Below the pieces are notes generated by a model, which searched no databases, had not been told where the DNA came from, and saw nothing but the letters and a program-made list of their open reading frames with translations. From positions 62,001 to 126,000 of IMG/VR virus record IMGVR_UViG_3300017748_000001: a stretch of DNA of 64,000 nt, one strand, 5' to 3'. Position numbers and translations under genes: made by a program. The stretch comes from a virus. Numbering within the stretch: the stretch's first letter is position 1; the number at the start of each line of letters is the position of its first letter. Below, one piece after another: positions 37,973 through 45,913 of the stretch.

Positions 37973-38293
37973 ATGGCAGTAGAAAAACCTTTAACAAAAA
38001 AAGTTAAAATAGATCTAGAAATTGACACAGATACAGTTAACAGCGGAAGTAATCCATACAAAAAAATGATTCATCTTGCGGCTGCAATTGATGCTTGGAG
38101 AATTTTCCCAAGATTATTCTTATCTGTATACATATTCTTATTATACAAAACAGTTCTTTGGTATATGGATCTTCCAGCACCATCTATGGAACAATCCGGT
38201 CTTATCTCAGTAATCGTTGGGGCTGGTGCTGCATGGTTTGGTCTTTATGCTGGAACAAGTAAATCAAATAAGTCTTTTAACGGCGACAAATAA
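37973..38293 (+). CDS. Two-helix membrane protein (holin-like position)
   Basis: 106 residues. A polar N-terminus (KKVKIDLEIDTDT) is followed by two hydrophobic segments, about 45-63 (FPRLFLSVYIFLLYKTVLWY) and 77-95 (LISVIVGAGAAWFGLYAG), and a short Lys-rich tail. Size and layout fit class II holins. Similar proteins lie near the tape measure in marine T4-like phages, but I cannot say whether this is the holin. Its stop overlaps the tape measure start (TAATG), so the two are translationally coupled. Confidence 0.7.
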   Translation: MAVEKPLTKKVKIDLEIDTDTVNSGSNPYKKMIHLAAAIDAWRIFPRLFLSVYIFLLYKTVLWYMDLPAPSMEQSGLISVIVGAGAAWFGLYAGTSKSNKSFNGDK

Positions 38294-40686
38294 TGGCTGA
38301 AGCAAGTCTAGACTCAGTAATAGATAAATTAGAATCTGTAAATATGGACTATCGGGGTTTGTCTGAGAGTCTAGACAGTGCTAGTGGCGCAATGGAATCC
38401 AATACTGCGAATGAAGCGTTACGCCAAGTATCCGATTTGATATCAAAACAAGGAGATATGGAAGCGAAAGAGCGCAGGGCCAGCAGAAAGGAAATGTCGA
38501 ATATCGCAAAGTTAATCGAAGACTCCAAAGAAGTCGGAGATTCCGACAAACAAAGATTCCAGTCACTAATCCAAATGCACGATCAGAGAGTCAAATCAGA
38601 TTCTTCTTTGATGAATGATGTCGGATCAAAAATAACAGATACCCTCACCGAAGGAGTAACAAATATAAGTGCAGTTGTTGCTGGTGTGGTTTCTGATAGT
38701 CCTATCCTTGCATTGGGAGTCAAATTCTTGGGCGATAGTGTAAGAAAGGGTGTAGTTGCGTTCAGAAATTTCAGAAAGAAGAAACGAGAAGAAAAAACTA
38801 TCAGAGAAAAGCAAAGAGAACTCTTCAGAGAACAAGAAAGAATTGATTCCGAAGAAAGAAGAGTTCTAAGAGAACAGATTTCAGAATCTGATGTCCAAAA
38901 TAAATTAAATCTCTCCGAAGAAGATATACAAAAGAAAGCGGAAGAGGCTAATAAGACTAGAGAACAGATCTATAACGAAGAAAGAGATAGAATTATAGAA
39001 CAGTCTAGAATTGCCAAAGAACAGAGAGATAATGCACAGTCAGAGCAATCAAGAATACAAGAATTAAGAGATCGTGTTGGTTTAGATATAGAACCCACAG
39101 ACCAAGAAAGAGCTTCTCCCACGGAATCTGGTTCAGATTCTCCAGAAATAAATCAAATTACTGGAGAGGCAGGAGAAAGAATAGAATCAAGTTTAGTTTC
39201 TAGAGTAACAGAAGGGGGAGATAGTGATACTACTACTTCCACAAATACAATAAGAGAAACTGGGTCAGATTCGTCAGAAATAAATCAAATTGCTGGAGAT
39301 GCGATACCATCTGCCGAATCTATTATTTCACCAACAATATCTGCGTCATTAGATAGTTCAGAAGAAATCGCAGTAACATCTCCATTCCTCAAAGAAATCA
39401 GAGATCTATTACAATTTCTGGGACAAAATCAAAGTGAATCAGAAACCGAAGAAATAGAAAAAGAAAGAGAGCGAAGAAGACAAGATAGAGCAAACACGCA
39501 AGTAGAAAGAAGACAAAATAATCTTATTGCAGAATCCATAGAAGCGAGCTCCGCAGGTTCATCAAGAAGAGATGACGACAGTGGGGGATTTAGTCTGCCG
39601 AGCATAAAAGGAATTCCGGGCGGCGGAATGATGAAAGGGATGAAAGGAATTTTTACGAACTTAGGAGGTTCTTTGAAAAAACTTTCCGGAATAGGGAAAG
39701 TATTGAATGGACTAACTAAGGGACTCAAAGTATTCAGATTTCTGGGAAGCATTATAACAAAACTACCAATGATGCTTAGTTTGTTAATCAGTCCGATAGC
39801 ACTAAAGGTTATCGCAGCAGTTGCCGTAGTTGCTGGAACTATTGCATTTTTCAGATCAGAACTTCCTCAAAAGATTGGAGAATTTGTGCGGGGAATTCCA
39901 GAAAAGGTATCTGCTGCAGTTACTACTATGCTTGAATCGGTAAAACAATTCTTCGCAGACATGATAGAGAAAGTAAAAGCATTTCTTGAGGCTCCGTTTG
40001 ATCTTGTAAAAAACACAGCAGACAAAGCCAAAGAAACTGTCAAAGAAGGATTTGAAGGTGCGAAACAATTTGTGGGAGATGCTGCAGAAAGTGTTTCTGA
40101 TGTTACAAGTAGTGGATTTAATTTTGTCAAGGATGCAATTGGTTTCGGCGGAGATGACGAGCCTCAATCCAACATAACTCCAGTGTCAACAGAGAATACT
40201 AATCAAGAAAATGTTACTGCGATAAGAGATGGAGTTGCTGTAGATGGATCTAGTATCCCAGTAAACCAAAATGTAACAGGGATTTCCCCAGATTTATCTT
40301 CTCCTGAGAACGCAAATGTATCGGTCATACCCACAGAACTCGCTCAGGGAACACAGAGTCCTTCTCAGGAAGTTGCAGTCAGAGAGGGTGTAGTTATCCC
40401 TGCTGGTGAATCTGCGCCCATAGAACAGGTTTCTGGTGCGCCTACGCAAGAACTTGGAAATATATCATCACCTATGGCCGGGGTAAGAAGTTCTGCTGCG
40501 AATGCCATGAAGGAGAGTGCGATAGAGAAGAGTGCATCAACAAATATTAGTCCTATACTCAACAACCTATCAAATGTGACCAACAATAACGTATCAAATT
40601 CAAGCAGTACTGTAATCCCAACAAAGGCATACAATACTGAAAATAGTTTTAACAAAATCAACTCAGCACTATCCGGTGCAGTATAA
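38293..40686 (+). CDS. Tail tape measure protein (gp29 position)
   Basis: 797 residues (T4 gp29 is 590). Residues 1-300 are highly charged and helical with coiled-coil spacing (EEKTIREKQRELFREQERI, IEQSRIAKEQRDNAQ). A hydrophobic region at about 483-520 (FRFLGSIITKLPMMLSLLIS, LKVIAAVAVVAGTIAFF) fits the membrane-active segment of tape measures. Amphipathic helices follow (FFADMIEKVKAFLEAPFDLV) and the C-terminus is Asn/Ser rich. Position after the gp26/chaperone pair and gp54 supports the call. There are no lytic transglycosylase or peptidase motifs. Confidence 0.82.
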   Translation: MAEASLDSVIDKLESVNMDYRGLSESLDSASGAMESNTANEALRQVSDLISKQGDMEAKERRASRKEMSNIAKLIEDSKEVGDSDKQRFQSLIQMHDQRVKSDSSLMNDVGSKITDTLTEGVTNISAVVAGVVSDSPILALGVKFLGDSVRKGVVAFRNFRKKKREEKTIREKQRELFREQERIDSEERRVLREQISESDVQNKLNLSEEDIQKKAEEANKTREQIYNEERDRIIEQSRIAKEQRDNAQSEQSRIQELRDRVGLDIEPTDQERASPTESGSDSPEINQITGEAGERIESSLVSRVTEGGDSDTTTSTNTIRETGSDSSEINQIAGDAIPSAESIISPTISASLDSSEEIAVTSPFLKEIRDLLQFLGQNQSESETEEIEKERERRRQDRANTQVERRQNNLIAESIEASSAGSSRRDDDSGGFSLPSIKGIPGGGMMKGMKGIFTNLGGSLKKLSGIGKVLNGLTKGLKVFRFLGSIITKLPMMLSLLISPIALKVIAAVAVVAGTIAFFRSELPQKIGEFVRGIPEKVSAAVTTMLESVKQFFADMIEKVKAFLEAPFDLVKNTADKAKETVKEGFEGAKQFVGDAAESVSDVTSSGFNFVKDAIGFGGDDEPQSNITPVSTENTNQENVTAIRDGVAVDGSSIPVNQNVTGISPDLSSPENANVSVIPTELAQGTQSPSQEVAVREGVVIPAGESAPIEQVSGAPTQELGNISSPMAGVRSSAANAMKESAIEKSASTNISPILNNLSNVTNNNVSNSSSTVIPTKAYNTENSFNKINSALSGAV

Positions 40687-40696
40687 GGAGAATCTT

Positions 40697-40876
40697 ATGT
40701 TACAATTAGAATATCTAAAAGCAAAACTGAAAGAGAAAGTAGGAGAAGCTTCTACATGGGATGGAGCGGTACTAATCGCTGGTGGCGTTGCGGTATTGTT
40801 TGTTAAATCTATTGTTGCGTACATTGCATACGCAGCGATTCTGTATGGTGCTTATAAGATTTATAAGAAAGGATAA
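40697..40876 (+). CDS. Small membrane protein after the tape measure (59 aa)
   Basis: 59 residues from the ATG at 40697, chosen because AAGGAG overlaps the tape measure stop with ideal spacing. An amphipathic basic helix (LEYLKAKLKEKVGE) precedes a hydrophobic stretch (AVLIAGGVAVLFVKSIVAYI, AYAAILYGAYKIYKK) of one long or two short transmembrane segments. Unknown function; a holin/antiholin or tail-tip role is possible. Last gene of the rightward block. Confidence 0.75.
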   Translation: MLQLEYLKAKLKEKVGEASTWDGAVLIAGGVAVLFVKSIVAYIAYAAILYGAYKIYKKG

Positions 40877-40878
40877 GA

Positions 40879-40968
40879 TGGCGGAGAGGGAGAGATTCGA
40901 ACTCTCGGAAGGGACTAACCTTCGCTTGTTTTCAAGACAAGTGCTTTAAACCACTCAGCCACCTCTCC
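40879..40968 (-). tRNA. tRNA-Ser (anticodon TGA)
   Basis: Acceptor GGAGAGG pairs with CCTCTCC, discriminator G, encoded CCA. Anticodon loop CTTGAAA gives TGA; long variable arm as expected for Ser; T-loop TTCGAAT. 90 nt including CCA. Confidence 0.95.
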
Positions 40969-40983
40969 GTGTCTTTTAGTTAA

Positions 40984-41060
40984 TGGCGGAGTAGACGAGA
41001 CTCGAACTCGCAACCACCGGCGTGACAGGCCGGTACGCTAACCAATTGCGCCACTACTCC
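40984..41060 (-). tRNA. tRNA-Asp (anticodon GTC)
   Basis: Acceptor GGAGTAG/CTACTCC, anticodon stem CCGGC/GCCGG with loop CTGTCAC, T-loop TTCGAGT, encoded CCA. 77 nt. Confidence 0.95.
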
Positions 41061-41068
41061 AATTAAAT

Positions 41069-41076
41069 TATTTATA
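41069..41076 (-). promoter_or_regulatory. T4-type late promoter between tRNA genes
   Basis: Perfect TATAAATA on the minus strand, 8 nt before the tRNA-Asp 5' end. It would transcribe tRNA-Asp and tRNA-Ser late, separately from tRNA-Tyr. Confidence 0.65.
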
Positions 41077-41086
41077 GACGTTAAAA

Positions 41087-41171
41087 TGGTGGCGGGGGAA
41101 GGATTCGAACCTTCGAAGGCATAGCCGTCAGATTTACAGTCTGATCCCTTTGACCGCTCGGGAACCCCGCC
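41087..41171 (-). tRNA. tRNA-Tyr (anticodon GTA)
   Basis: Acceptor GGCGGGG/CCCCGCC, discriminator A, encoded CCA; anticodon loop CTGTAAA; long variable arm typical of bacterial Tyr tRNA; T-loop TTCGAAT. 85 nt. Confidence 0.95.
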
Positions 41172-41184
41172 GCAAGAAAGAAGT

Positions 41185-41205
41185 GGGGCGAGTTAAACTC
41201 GCCCC
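41185..41205 (-). terminator. Hairpin terminator after gp32
   Basis: Minus strand GGGGCGAG, 5-nt loop, CTCGCCCC, then ACTTCTTTCTT. The 8-bp GC-rich stem lies 10 nt after the gp32 stop; the T tract is imperfect. It separates gp32 from the tRNAs. Confidence 0.7.
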
Positions 41206-41214
41206 TGAGAGATA

Positions 41215-42120
41215 TTAGTCTTCGTTTGCTAACTTCTCAAAGTAAGACAACGCATCATCTTCTTCATCTTCTACAGCAGCAACTCTTTCCTTTGCAGGCG
41301 CAGGAGATGGAGTCTCGACGGCGAATGGAACTTCCATCCTGTCTTCAACCATATCCTCTGCAGCAGTCCTAGTCACAGATACAGTACCAAGAACTCTATC
41401 AAGACGTTCCTTTAACTGTTCATAAGTCTTAAATGACTCAGGAGAAACAAACTCTTGCAAAGAATTTTCTTTATTAAAGATTGCTTCTAACTCATCGTCA
41501 TCATCAGACAATGCACTAACAGAATCAAACTCAGACTTGTCATAGTTGATATAACCGTCCACAGTTCGAATCTTCAACTTGAAGTTCGCACCTTCCCACA
41601 AATCAAATGGGTTTGTAGGTTCTTCATCCTCAAATGCGGGCTGCATGATATCAGAGATCTTATCAAAGATCTTCTTACCAAACTGGTATAAGAATACCTT
41701 ACCTTCATTTTCTGGATGAGCGGGATCACTCACCACATAGATGTTTGAGAAATACTTCAACTTACGCTTGCGTTCTCTCGCAAGGTTTTGGTTTTCCGTA
41801 GTTCCAGTGTTCCATAATTCAGTGTTTGCTTCACTGACAGGACACTTCTTACCCAAGGTTGTCAAAGAGTTCTCAATGAACCAACCGCCTGGGCCTTTGA
41901 ACCCATGAGTAAAGACGCGAACCCAAGGCAAATCTTCATCCGCAGGAGGCGGCAAGAATCGGATTACAGCATAACCATTTCCGGTCTTGTCTGTAGTTGG
42001 TTTCCAGAAACGATCATCTCTATTGGAAGAAGTTTGTTGGGGGGATTGGATCTTCTCTAACTCAGCAGTTAGCTTGCTGAAGTCCTTTCCTTTTTTGAGT
42101 TTTGCGAATGCATTCGACAT
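41215..42120 (-). CDS. 32: Single-stranded DNA-binding protein gp32
   Basis: 301 residues, same as T4 gp32. N-terminal cooperativity segment MSNAFAKLKKGKDFSKLTAE with a KRK-like basic patch. The core contains NGYAVIRFLPPP, DLPWVRVFTHGFKGPGGWFI, KVFLYQFGKKIFDKI and EGANFKLKIRTVDGYINYDK. The C-terminus is acidic (EDEEDDALSYFEKLANED), the protein-docking tail. T4's zinc site needs H64 and three Cys; here the loop reads KKCPVSEANTELW with a single Cys, so zinc binding is probably lost. It coats ssDNA in replication and recombination. Strong sigma70 promoter upstream; gp59 and gp33 lie in the next block. Confidence 0.95.
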   Translation of the reverse strand: MSNAFAKLKKGKDFSKLTAELEKIQSPQQTSSNRDDRFWKPTTDKTGNGYAVIRFLPPPADEDLPWVRVFTHGFKGPGGWFIENSLTTLGKKCPVSEANTELWNTGTTENQNLARERKRKLKYFSNIYVVSDPAHPENEGKVFLYQFGKKIFDKISDIMQPAFEDEEPTNPFDLWEGANFKLKIRTVDGYINYDKSEFDSVSALSDDDDELEAIFNKENSLQEFVSPESFKTYEQLKERLDRVLGTVSVTRTAAEDMVEDRMEVPFAVETPSPAPAKERVAAVEDEEDDALSYFEKLANED

Positions 42121-42182
42121 AGTATTTCCTTATATTCGTAGTATTTTTGTATGTTAATATCATCATTATGATATTGTGTAGT

Positions 42183-42211
42183 ATCATACCAAAGTAATAT
42201 TGGTTTGTCAA
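42183..42211 (-). promoter_or_regulatory. Sigma70-type promoter of gp32 (TTGACA-17-TATGAT)
   Basis: Minus strand TTGACA at 42211-42206, 17-bp spacer, TATGAT at 42188-42183. A 20-bp imperfect palindrome (ATGATA, 8 nt, TATCAT) begins in the -10 box and extends into the leader, a possible operator. Confidence 0.85.
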
Positions 42212-42214
42212 CTA

Positions 42215-42439
42215 CTAATTATCCCTACTTGCTTCCGCAAGTTGAAGAGATTCTTGTGTGAAACCCCGCTTTGAGATTAACTCATTTCGGAATTTTTGTT
42301 TTAGTTTTGGTTTATTTGCTGTATAGTATTTGTCCAAAACCTCATCTTTGGTGAGGCTCTTCATATAGTAATGTTTTATTGTTTTCTTTTTTGTTTGCCG
42401 ATTCACGTTTGTCGCACTTTTCTGATATTTCATTGGCAT
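42215..42439 (-). CDS. Small basic protein, unknown (74 aa)
   Basis: 74 residues, strongly basic (NVNRQTKKKTIKHYYMKSL, KPKLKQKFRNELISKRGF), so possibly nucleic-acid binding. SD AAGGAGAAG overlaps the stop of the upstream membrane protein gene. A hairpin (ACTTGC, GGAA, GCAAGT) lies in its last codons, and the gp32 promoter starts directly after its stop. Confidence 0.7.
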   Translation of the reverse strand: MPMKYQKSATNVNRQTKKKTIKHYYMKSLTKDEVLDKYYTANKPKLKQKFRNELISKRGFTQESLQLAEASRDN

Positions 42440-42453
42440 AATATAACTTCTCC

Positions 42454-43791
42454 TTAAGTTTCGTTTTCATCCTTCAGAGTTTCGTTGAGTTCCCTTCGAC
42501 GTTTCTCTGTTCTATCAAGTCTCTGCCATCCGCCAGAGGTTTTCATTAACACATTTTCTGCATCATCAAAATTTGGAATATCTACTGGGCCTTCTGCCGC
42601 TAGTTTTGCGTTCTTAACTGCAAGCAAATTCATGTTTGCAGCAATCAATAGAAGTACCGCAAGAGGATCGAATACAAATACAATGAGAAGTATGATCCAC
42701 TTGACTGCGTTCTCTAGTGCTTCTTCTGATGCGTTATTTCCTATTGCGAGTTCTGCGATATACTTAATTGGCCCAACTTCTGCTTCCAGTTGACGGTAAC
42801 TGGTTTCCAGATCAAACTTCTCTAAATTAAGTTCGTCCAGTTTGTCTTCTAGAGTATCTATTATGTTTCTTTGTTCTGCAACCAACTCTAGTTTATTATC
42901 GTTCACAGGCGCACCCAGTTGCGCTCTAAGACGTTGTATGAGGGCATTGGAGTCAGTTATCTCCTGACGCACAGTTTCTCTTATATCCGCAATTTGATCC
43001 ATTGCGGAGTCTATATTCTGGTTGTCTTTGTTTCGTATTTCGTCAATCTTTACTAGAAGCTTGTCTCTTTCTTCTAGTTGTTGCGCCCTAAAGTAATCAA
43101 CTTTTGTTGCGGTTTCTTCTCCATAAGAACCATCGACAATAGTACCGACAATTCTTTGGATTATTCTTACGTTATTTTCTTGTATAGCGGTATCAAGTTG
43201 ATCCATACGAGAATCAATATTCGCAACCTCATCTCTGTAAGGCTTGACTCTATTCTCAACAATCTCATTCTCTCTTTCGATGATACCCATCTGAGATTTT
43301 ATCTGAGGATCTGCACGTTCATATGCAGTATCAATCCTCTGTTGTTCTCTATCTATCTGACTTTGTATTCCATCAGAGAAATCTATATCAGCAGTCTCAA
43401 AATCTTGTATCTTTGCTTCTGCGGCGTCTATAAGATAGTCTGTCCGTTGGATTTCATCTTCTACTCTGAGAATCTTAGATTGATTCTCCTGATTCCCTAG
43501 TGTCTGTTCTATATGTGCTGATGATAAGAACCCAAAAATTCCCATAGAGGTTATAAACATCAATACCAGAACAGCACTTACAAAGTATGTTTTGAGTAAC
43601 ACTGGACAAGTTTTCCAGTTTCGATATAACCAAGATGCGGTTACGAGTTTTCCGATCTCAAGAACCACTCCCATAATGATAATTGGAAGGACTGCAGCGG
43701 AAAATATCTTTGCCAGTCCAAATATAGAATAATATGCGGCGACTCCACTAATTGCTAGTGCCGATAAAAGTGTAATTATTGCTAGTTGCAT
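42454..43791 (-). CDS. Membrane-anchored long coiled-coil protein (445 aa)
   Basis: Three hydrophobic segments at about 1-25, 28-50 and 66-95 (AAVLPIIIMGVVLEIGKLV, YFVSAVLVLMFITSMGIFG), a coiled coil at about 100-350 (IDREQQRIDTAYERAD, QLEERDKLLVKIDEIRNKD, NIIDTLEDKLDELNLEK) and a fourth membrane segment at about 362-388 (VKWIILLIVFVFDPLAVLLL), then a short cytoplasmic tail. No enzymatic motif. The layout resembles membrane scaffolds; I do not know its role. A function in replication-site anchoring or envelope alteration would be speculation. It lies between gp32 and gp59, 1 nt after the latter. Confidence 0.8.
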   Translation of the reverse strand: MQLAIITLLSALAISGVAAYYSIFGLAKIFSAAVLPIIIMGVVLEIGKLVTASWLYRNWKTCPVLLKTYFVSAVLVLMFITSMGIFGFLSSAHIEQTLGNQENQSKILRVEDEIQRTDYLIDAAEAKIQDFETADIDFSDGIQSQIDREQQRIDTAYERADPQIKSQMGIIERENEIVENRVKPYRDEVANIDSRMDQLDTAIQENNVRIIQRIVGTIVDGSYGEETATKVDYFRAQQLEERDKLLVKIDEIRNKDNQNIDSAMDQIADIRETVRQEITDSNALIQRLRAQLGAPVNDNKLELVAEQRNIIDTLEDKLDELNLEKFDLETSYRQLEAEVGPIKYIAELAIGNNASEEALENAVKWIILLIVFVFDPLAVLLLIAANMNLLAVKNAKLAAEGPVDIPNFDDAENVLMKTSGGWQRLDRTEKRRRELNETLKDENET

Positions 43792-43792
43792 T

Positions 43793-44497
43793 TTACTTCT
43801 CTAGTGATTTGCCATACTCTTCGTAATAATCGTCTAATAGTATCTTTCTCACTTTTTTAGTATAGGATTTATTATTTATCACCAAAAATCCTGAGTACTT
43901 TTTACACTTTCTTTTGTATATCGGCCAATAGATGGTATCATTGATTCTAACTCTATCCAAAAAGTCTAAGATTTTGTCTAAAATTACCAAAGTTTCTATG
44001 GATATGAGGCCTCTGCGTTCCATTTGCATGACCAGAGGGTATTCCCCATCAATACATCTAAAAATTTCGTCAAATTTTAACTCGTTCTTGACTGCGAGGT
44101 CTAACACTCTACCAAAATCCTCTTCAAAAAGATAAGATAGACTCTGATTTCTAGTTTTCCAGAGTTTATAGTAGTCTTGAGTCTCTTCTGAGAGCAAGTC
44201 TGAGGAATTTAAGAATTCCCCTCTTGCAATTGCAGTTCCGTTCTCGTTAGAAGACAGAAATACGGACAAAAAGTAGTTTTCTAACTCTTTGCGAGTGTAT
44301 TTTTTACTCAAATCTTTGAAAACCGAACGATCTTTTCTTTTTAGATAAGTATTTTCGTGAATAGAGACTCTCCCACGATACTTTATGTAGTCATAGGCGT
44401 CATTTTTGGTTGAGAAATGATTTTTCATTGCTATAAACATTTTATAACACTCAAAATCATCGATTTTTCTGCTGGCCATGACCAGACCCGACCTCAC
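43793..44497 (-). CDS. 59: Loader of DNA helicase, gp59
   Basis: 234 residues (T4 gp59 is 217). Alignable features: ECYKMFIAMKNHFSTKNDAY, DYIKYRGRVSIHENTYLKRK, DRSVFKDLSKKYTRKELENY, ISIETLVILDKILDFLDRV. gp59 loads the gp41 helicase on gp32-coated DNA in T4, and its position next to gp33 and near gp32 matches T4. The ATG at 44497 overlaps the gp33 stop (ATGA) and gives an N-terminus about as long as T4's; the ATG at 44479 is an alternative. Confidence 0.85.
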   Translation of the reverse strand: MRSGLVMASRKIDDFECYKMFIAMKNHFSTKNDAYDYIKYRGRVSIHENTYLKRKDRSVFKDLSKKYTRKELENYFLSVFLSSNENGTAIARGEFLNSSDLLSEETQDYYKLWKTRNQSLSYLFEEDFGRVLDLAVKNELKFDEIFRCIDGEYPLVMQMERRGLISIETLVILDKILDFLDRVRINDTIYWPIYKRKCKKYSGFLVINNKSYTKKVRKILLDDYYEEYGKSLEK

Positions 44498-44718
44498 AGG
44501 GGTAGTTGATTAGCAGTTTTTGCCATCATATTGAGACTTTCTGCCTCAAATTGGATTTTTTGTTTTAGAACTGTACTGAGAAGAGAGTTTATGCTCTCAA
44601 AGTCTAGTTCTTTTTCTTTGCAGTACATGATAATAGAGTCCATATACGACTGTCTTGTGTCTCGCACATACTTTTCAATTTCTTCACTGAACTCTTTTTG
44701 ACTCATGGTCTTTAACAT
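44494..44718 (-). CDS. 33: Late-promoter transcription accessory protein gp33-like
   Basis: 74 residues from the ATG at 44718, chosen because AGGA lies 8 nt upstream and longer versions run into the SleB gene. MSQKEFSEEIEKYVRDTRQS, YMDSIIMYCKEKELDFESI and KQKIQFEAESLN match the compact gp33 of marine T4-like phages. gp33 links the late sigma factor to the sliding clamp on RNA polymerase. This fits the many TATAAATA promoters here; no gp55 is in the window. Sits between gp59 and SleB as T4 gene 33 sits by 59. Confidence 0.78.
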   Translation of the reverse strand: MLKTMSQKEFSEEIEKYVRDTRQSYMDSIIMYCKEKELDFESINSLLSTVLKQKIQFEAESLNMMAKTANQLPL

Positions 44719-44728
44719 AATGGTTTTC

Positions 44729-45277
44729 CTATCGGTAGAATATATGGGCACCAATCTTAGTGGTGTAAACCAACTTAGAATGGAACTTAGATTTAACATA
44801 GTCTGCGTGATACCATAACGCTCCATCAGTAGGATCGCTGTGGCGTTCTGAACCATACTCTACGGTGACCATTGCAGCCACATTGGTTGCGCTTTTCCAC
44901 GCAACCAAGTCTAGTATCTTGTCAGATTTACCATCACAGTACCAAGAAAATTGACATCTGTCCTTTACAGGAACAAATACAGCGTCATCTGGATCTTTGG
45001 TCATCCTAGTTTTCCATGACTCTTTGTATTCTCCCTGTCGGACTACGCCACATACAGTATTTGGATGTTTTGGAGCAAAAACCCGATTGAGAGTAACATA
45101 TGCGACAGCGATTTGTCCCATAACACTCTCATTTCTGGATTCGAAGTAAATGTTTTCCGCAAGGCATCGAACTTCTTCTTCAATTCCTGCGTTCCTATCC
45201 AGAATACTGGTTGTCACTTTGCTGGGAGTAATTGCCCCCAGCGCAGCGACTAATAGAAGCATAAATTTCATATACAA
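44729..45277 (-). CDS. Cell wall hydrolase, SleB family, with signal peptide
   Basis: 182 residues. An N-terminal signal or signal-anchor (MKFMLLLVAALGAITP) precedes a Hydrolase_2/SleB domain: CLAENIYFESRNESVMGQIA with the likely catalytic Glu at 46, VAYVTLNRVFAPKHPNTVCG, CQFSWYCDG, then ALWYHADYV and TKIGAHIFYR. The family cleaves peptidoglycan as a lytic transglycosylase-like enzyme. The export signal suggests it reaches the periplasm without a holin. It is first gene after a perfect sigma70 promoter, so it may be made early, unlike the M15 enzyme at 53286, which has a late promoter. Confidence 0.9.
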   Translation of the reverse strand: MYMKFMLLLVAALGAITPSKVTTSILDRNAGIEEEVRCLAENIYFESRNESVMGQIAVAYVTLNRVFAPKHPNTVCGVVRQGEYKESWKTRMTKDPDDAVFVPVKDRCQFSWYCDGKSDKILDLVAWKSATNVAAMVTVEYGSERHSDPTDGALWYHADYVKSKFHSKLVYTTKIGAHIFYR

Positions 45278-45306
45278 CTTTCCTGTGTTATGTTAATAAC
45301 CCTTCA

Positions 45307-45335
45307 ATTATATAACATAACTAAGATATTGTCAA
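45307..45335 (-). promoter_or_regulatory. Perfect sigma70 consensus promoter (TTGACA-17-TATAAT)
   Basis: Minus strand TTGACA at 45335-45330, 17-bp spacer, TATAAT at 45312-45307. Leader of about 25 nt to the SleB start. It probably drives SleB, gp33, gp59 and the genes to 42215. A short inverted repeat (CTACA, 8 nt, TGTAG) lies just upstream. Confidence 0.9.
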
Positions 45336-45348
45336 GAAGTTCTACATA

Positions 45349-45579
45349 TTAATTTGTAGATAAGACTGCGATAGGCTCTAGGTCTGGATCATAATTCACC
45401 GAGGCGGAGTTTCTCACAGTGTTCTTAATCACATCAAAGTATTTAGTATAATCTGATGTTATCGATTTTACGGATTCGATATTTTGTTCTGTCGGAAATG
45501 TCACGACAGTCTCTTCGTAATCTTCTCCATCCCAATTGAGGTCTGTTAGACTTGCTTGAAGTTGTCTGTAGTTTTCCAC
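45349..45579 (-). CDS. Small acidic protein, unknown (76 aa)
   Basis: 76 residues from a GTG start with AGGA 9 nt upstream. Acidic (LNWDGEDYEETVVTF) with no recognisable motif, membrane segment or Cys. Lies between a small membrane-associated protein gene and the SleB promoter. Confidence 0.6.
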   Translation of the reverse strand: MENYRQLQASLTDLNWDGEDYEETVVTFPTEQNIESVKSITSDYTKYFDVIKNTVRNSASVNYDPDLEPIAVLSTN

Positions 45580-45600
45580 GGCGAGTTGTCCTTGTGTGAA

Positions 45601-45846
45601 TTATTTGTTTTCTAGCGCCTCCAATCTACTTTCTAATTCGTCCATTTTTGCAGAAACATTTGGATACTTTTTTCTCCAAGTGTCTTCTGCATCTAAGACC
45701 TTTAAATTATACCGCGTTGCGGCCCAGTCGTATATAGAAGATACTTTTGCAAAGAACCATTTCCCTGCTGCAGTGTTCTGAAACCAACTGCTTGTAGCAC
45801 TTCCGATTATACTTCCAGCGATAGCTTGAATTAACCATACCCACAT
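45601..45846 (-). CDS. Small N-terminally hydrophobic protein (81 aa)
   Basis: 81 residues. The first 18 residues (MWVWLIQAIAGSIIGSAT) are hydrophobic and could anchor it; the rest is amphipathic and ends in a short coiled coil (AKMDELESRLEALENK). SD GAGG 8 nt before ATG. Function unknown. Confidence 0.7.
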   Translation of the reverse strand: MWVWLIQAIAGSIIGSATSSWFQNTAAGKWFFAKVSSIYDWAATRYNLKVLDAEDTWRKKYPNVSAKMDELESRLEALENK

Positions 45847-45913
45847 ATTTAGTACCTCGACTTCCGATTTTCGTCAAAAAACCGTGAAATAAATGAGGAA
45901 TATTTGGAAATCA

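Noticed and set aside
41185-41205. Terminator of the rightward operon
   Set aside because: On the plus strand the stem is followed by TGAGAG, not T. Only the leftward use after gp32 is plausible.
44719-44856. N-terminal extension of gp33 to 44856
   Set aside because: It would lie inside the SleB gene in another frame; the ATG at 44718 has a good SD and fits gp33 length.
45847-45913. Sigma70 promoter TTGACG-17-TACTAA
   Set aside because: The -10 matches only 3 of 6 bases and ends 2 nt before the ATG.
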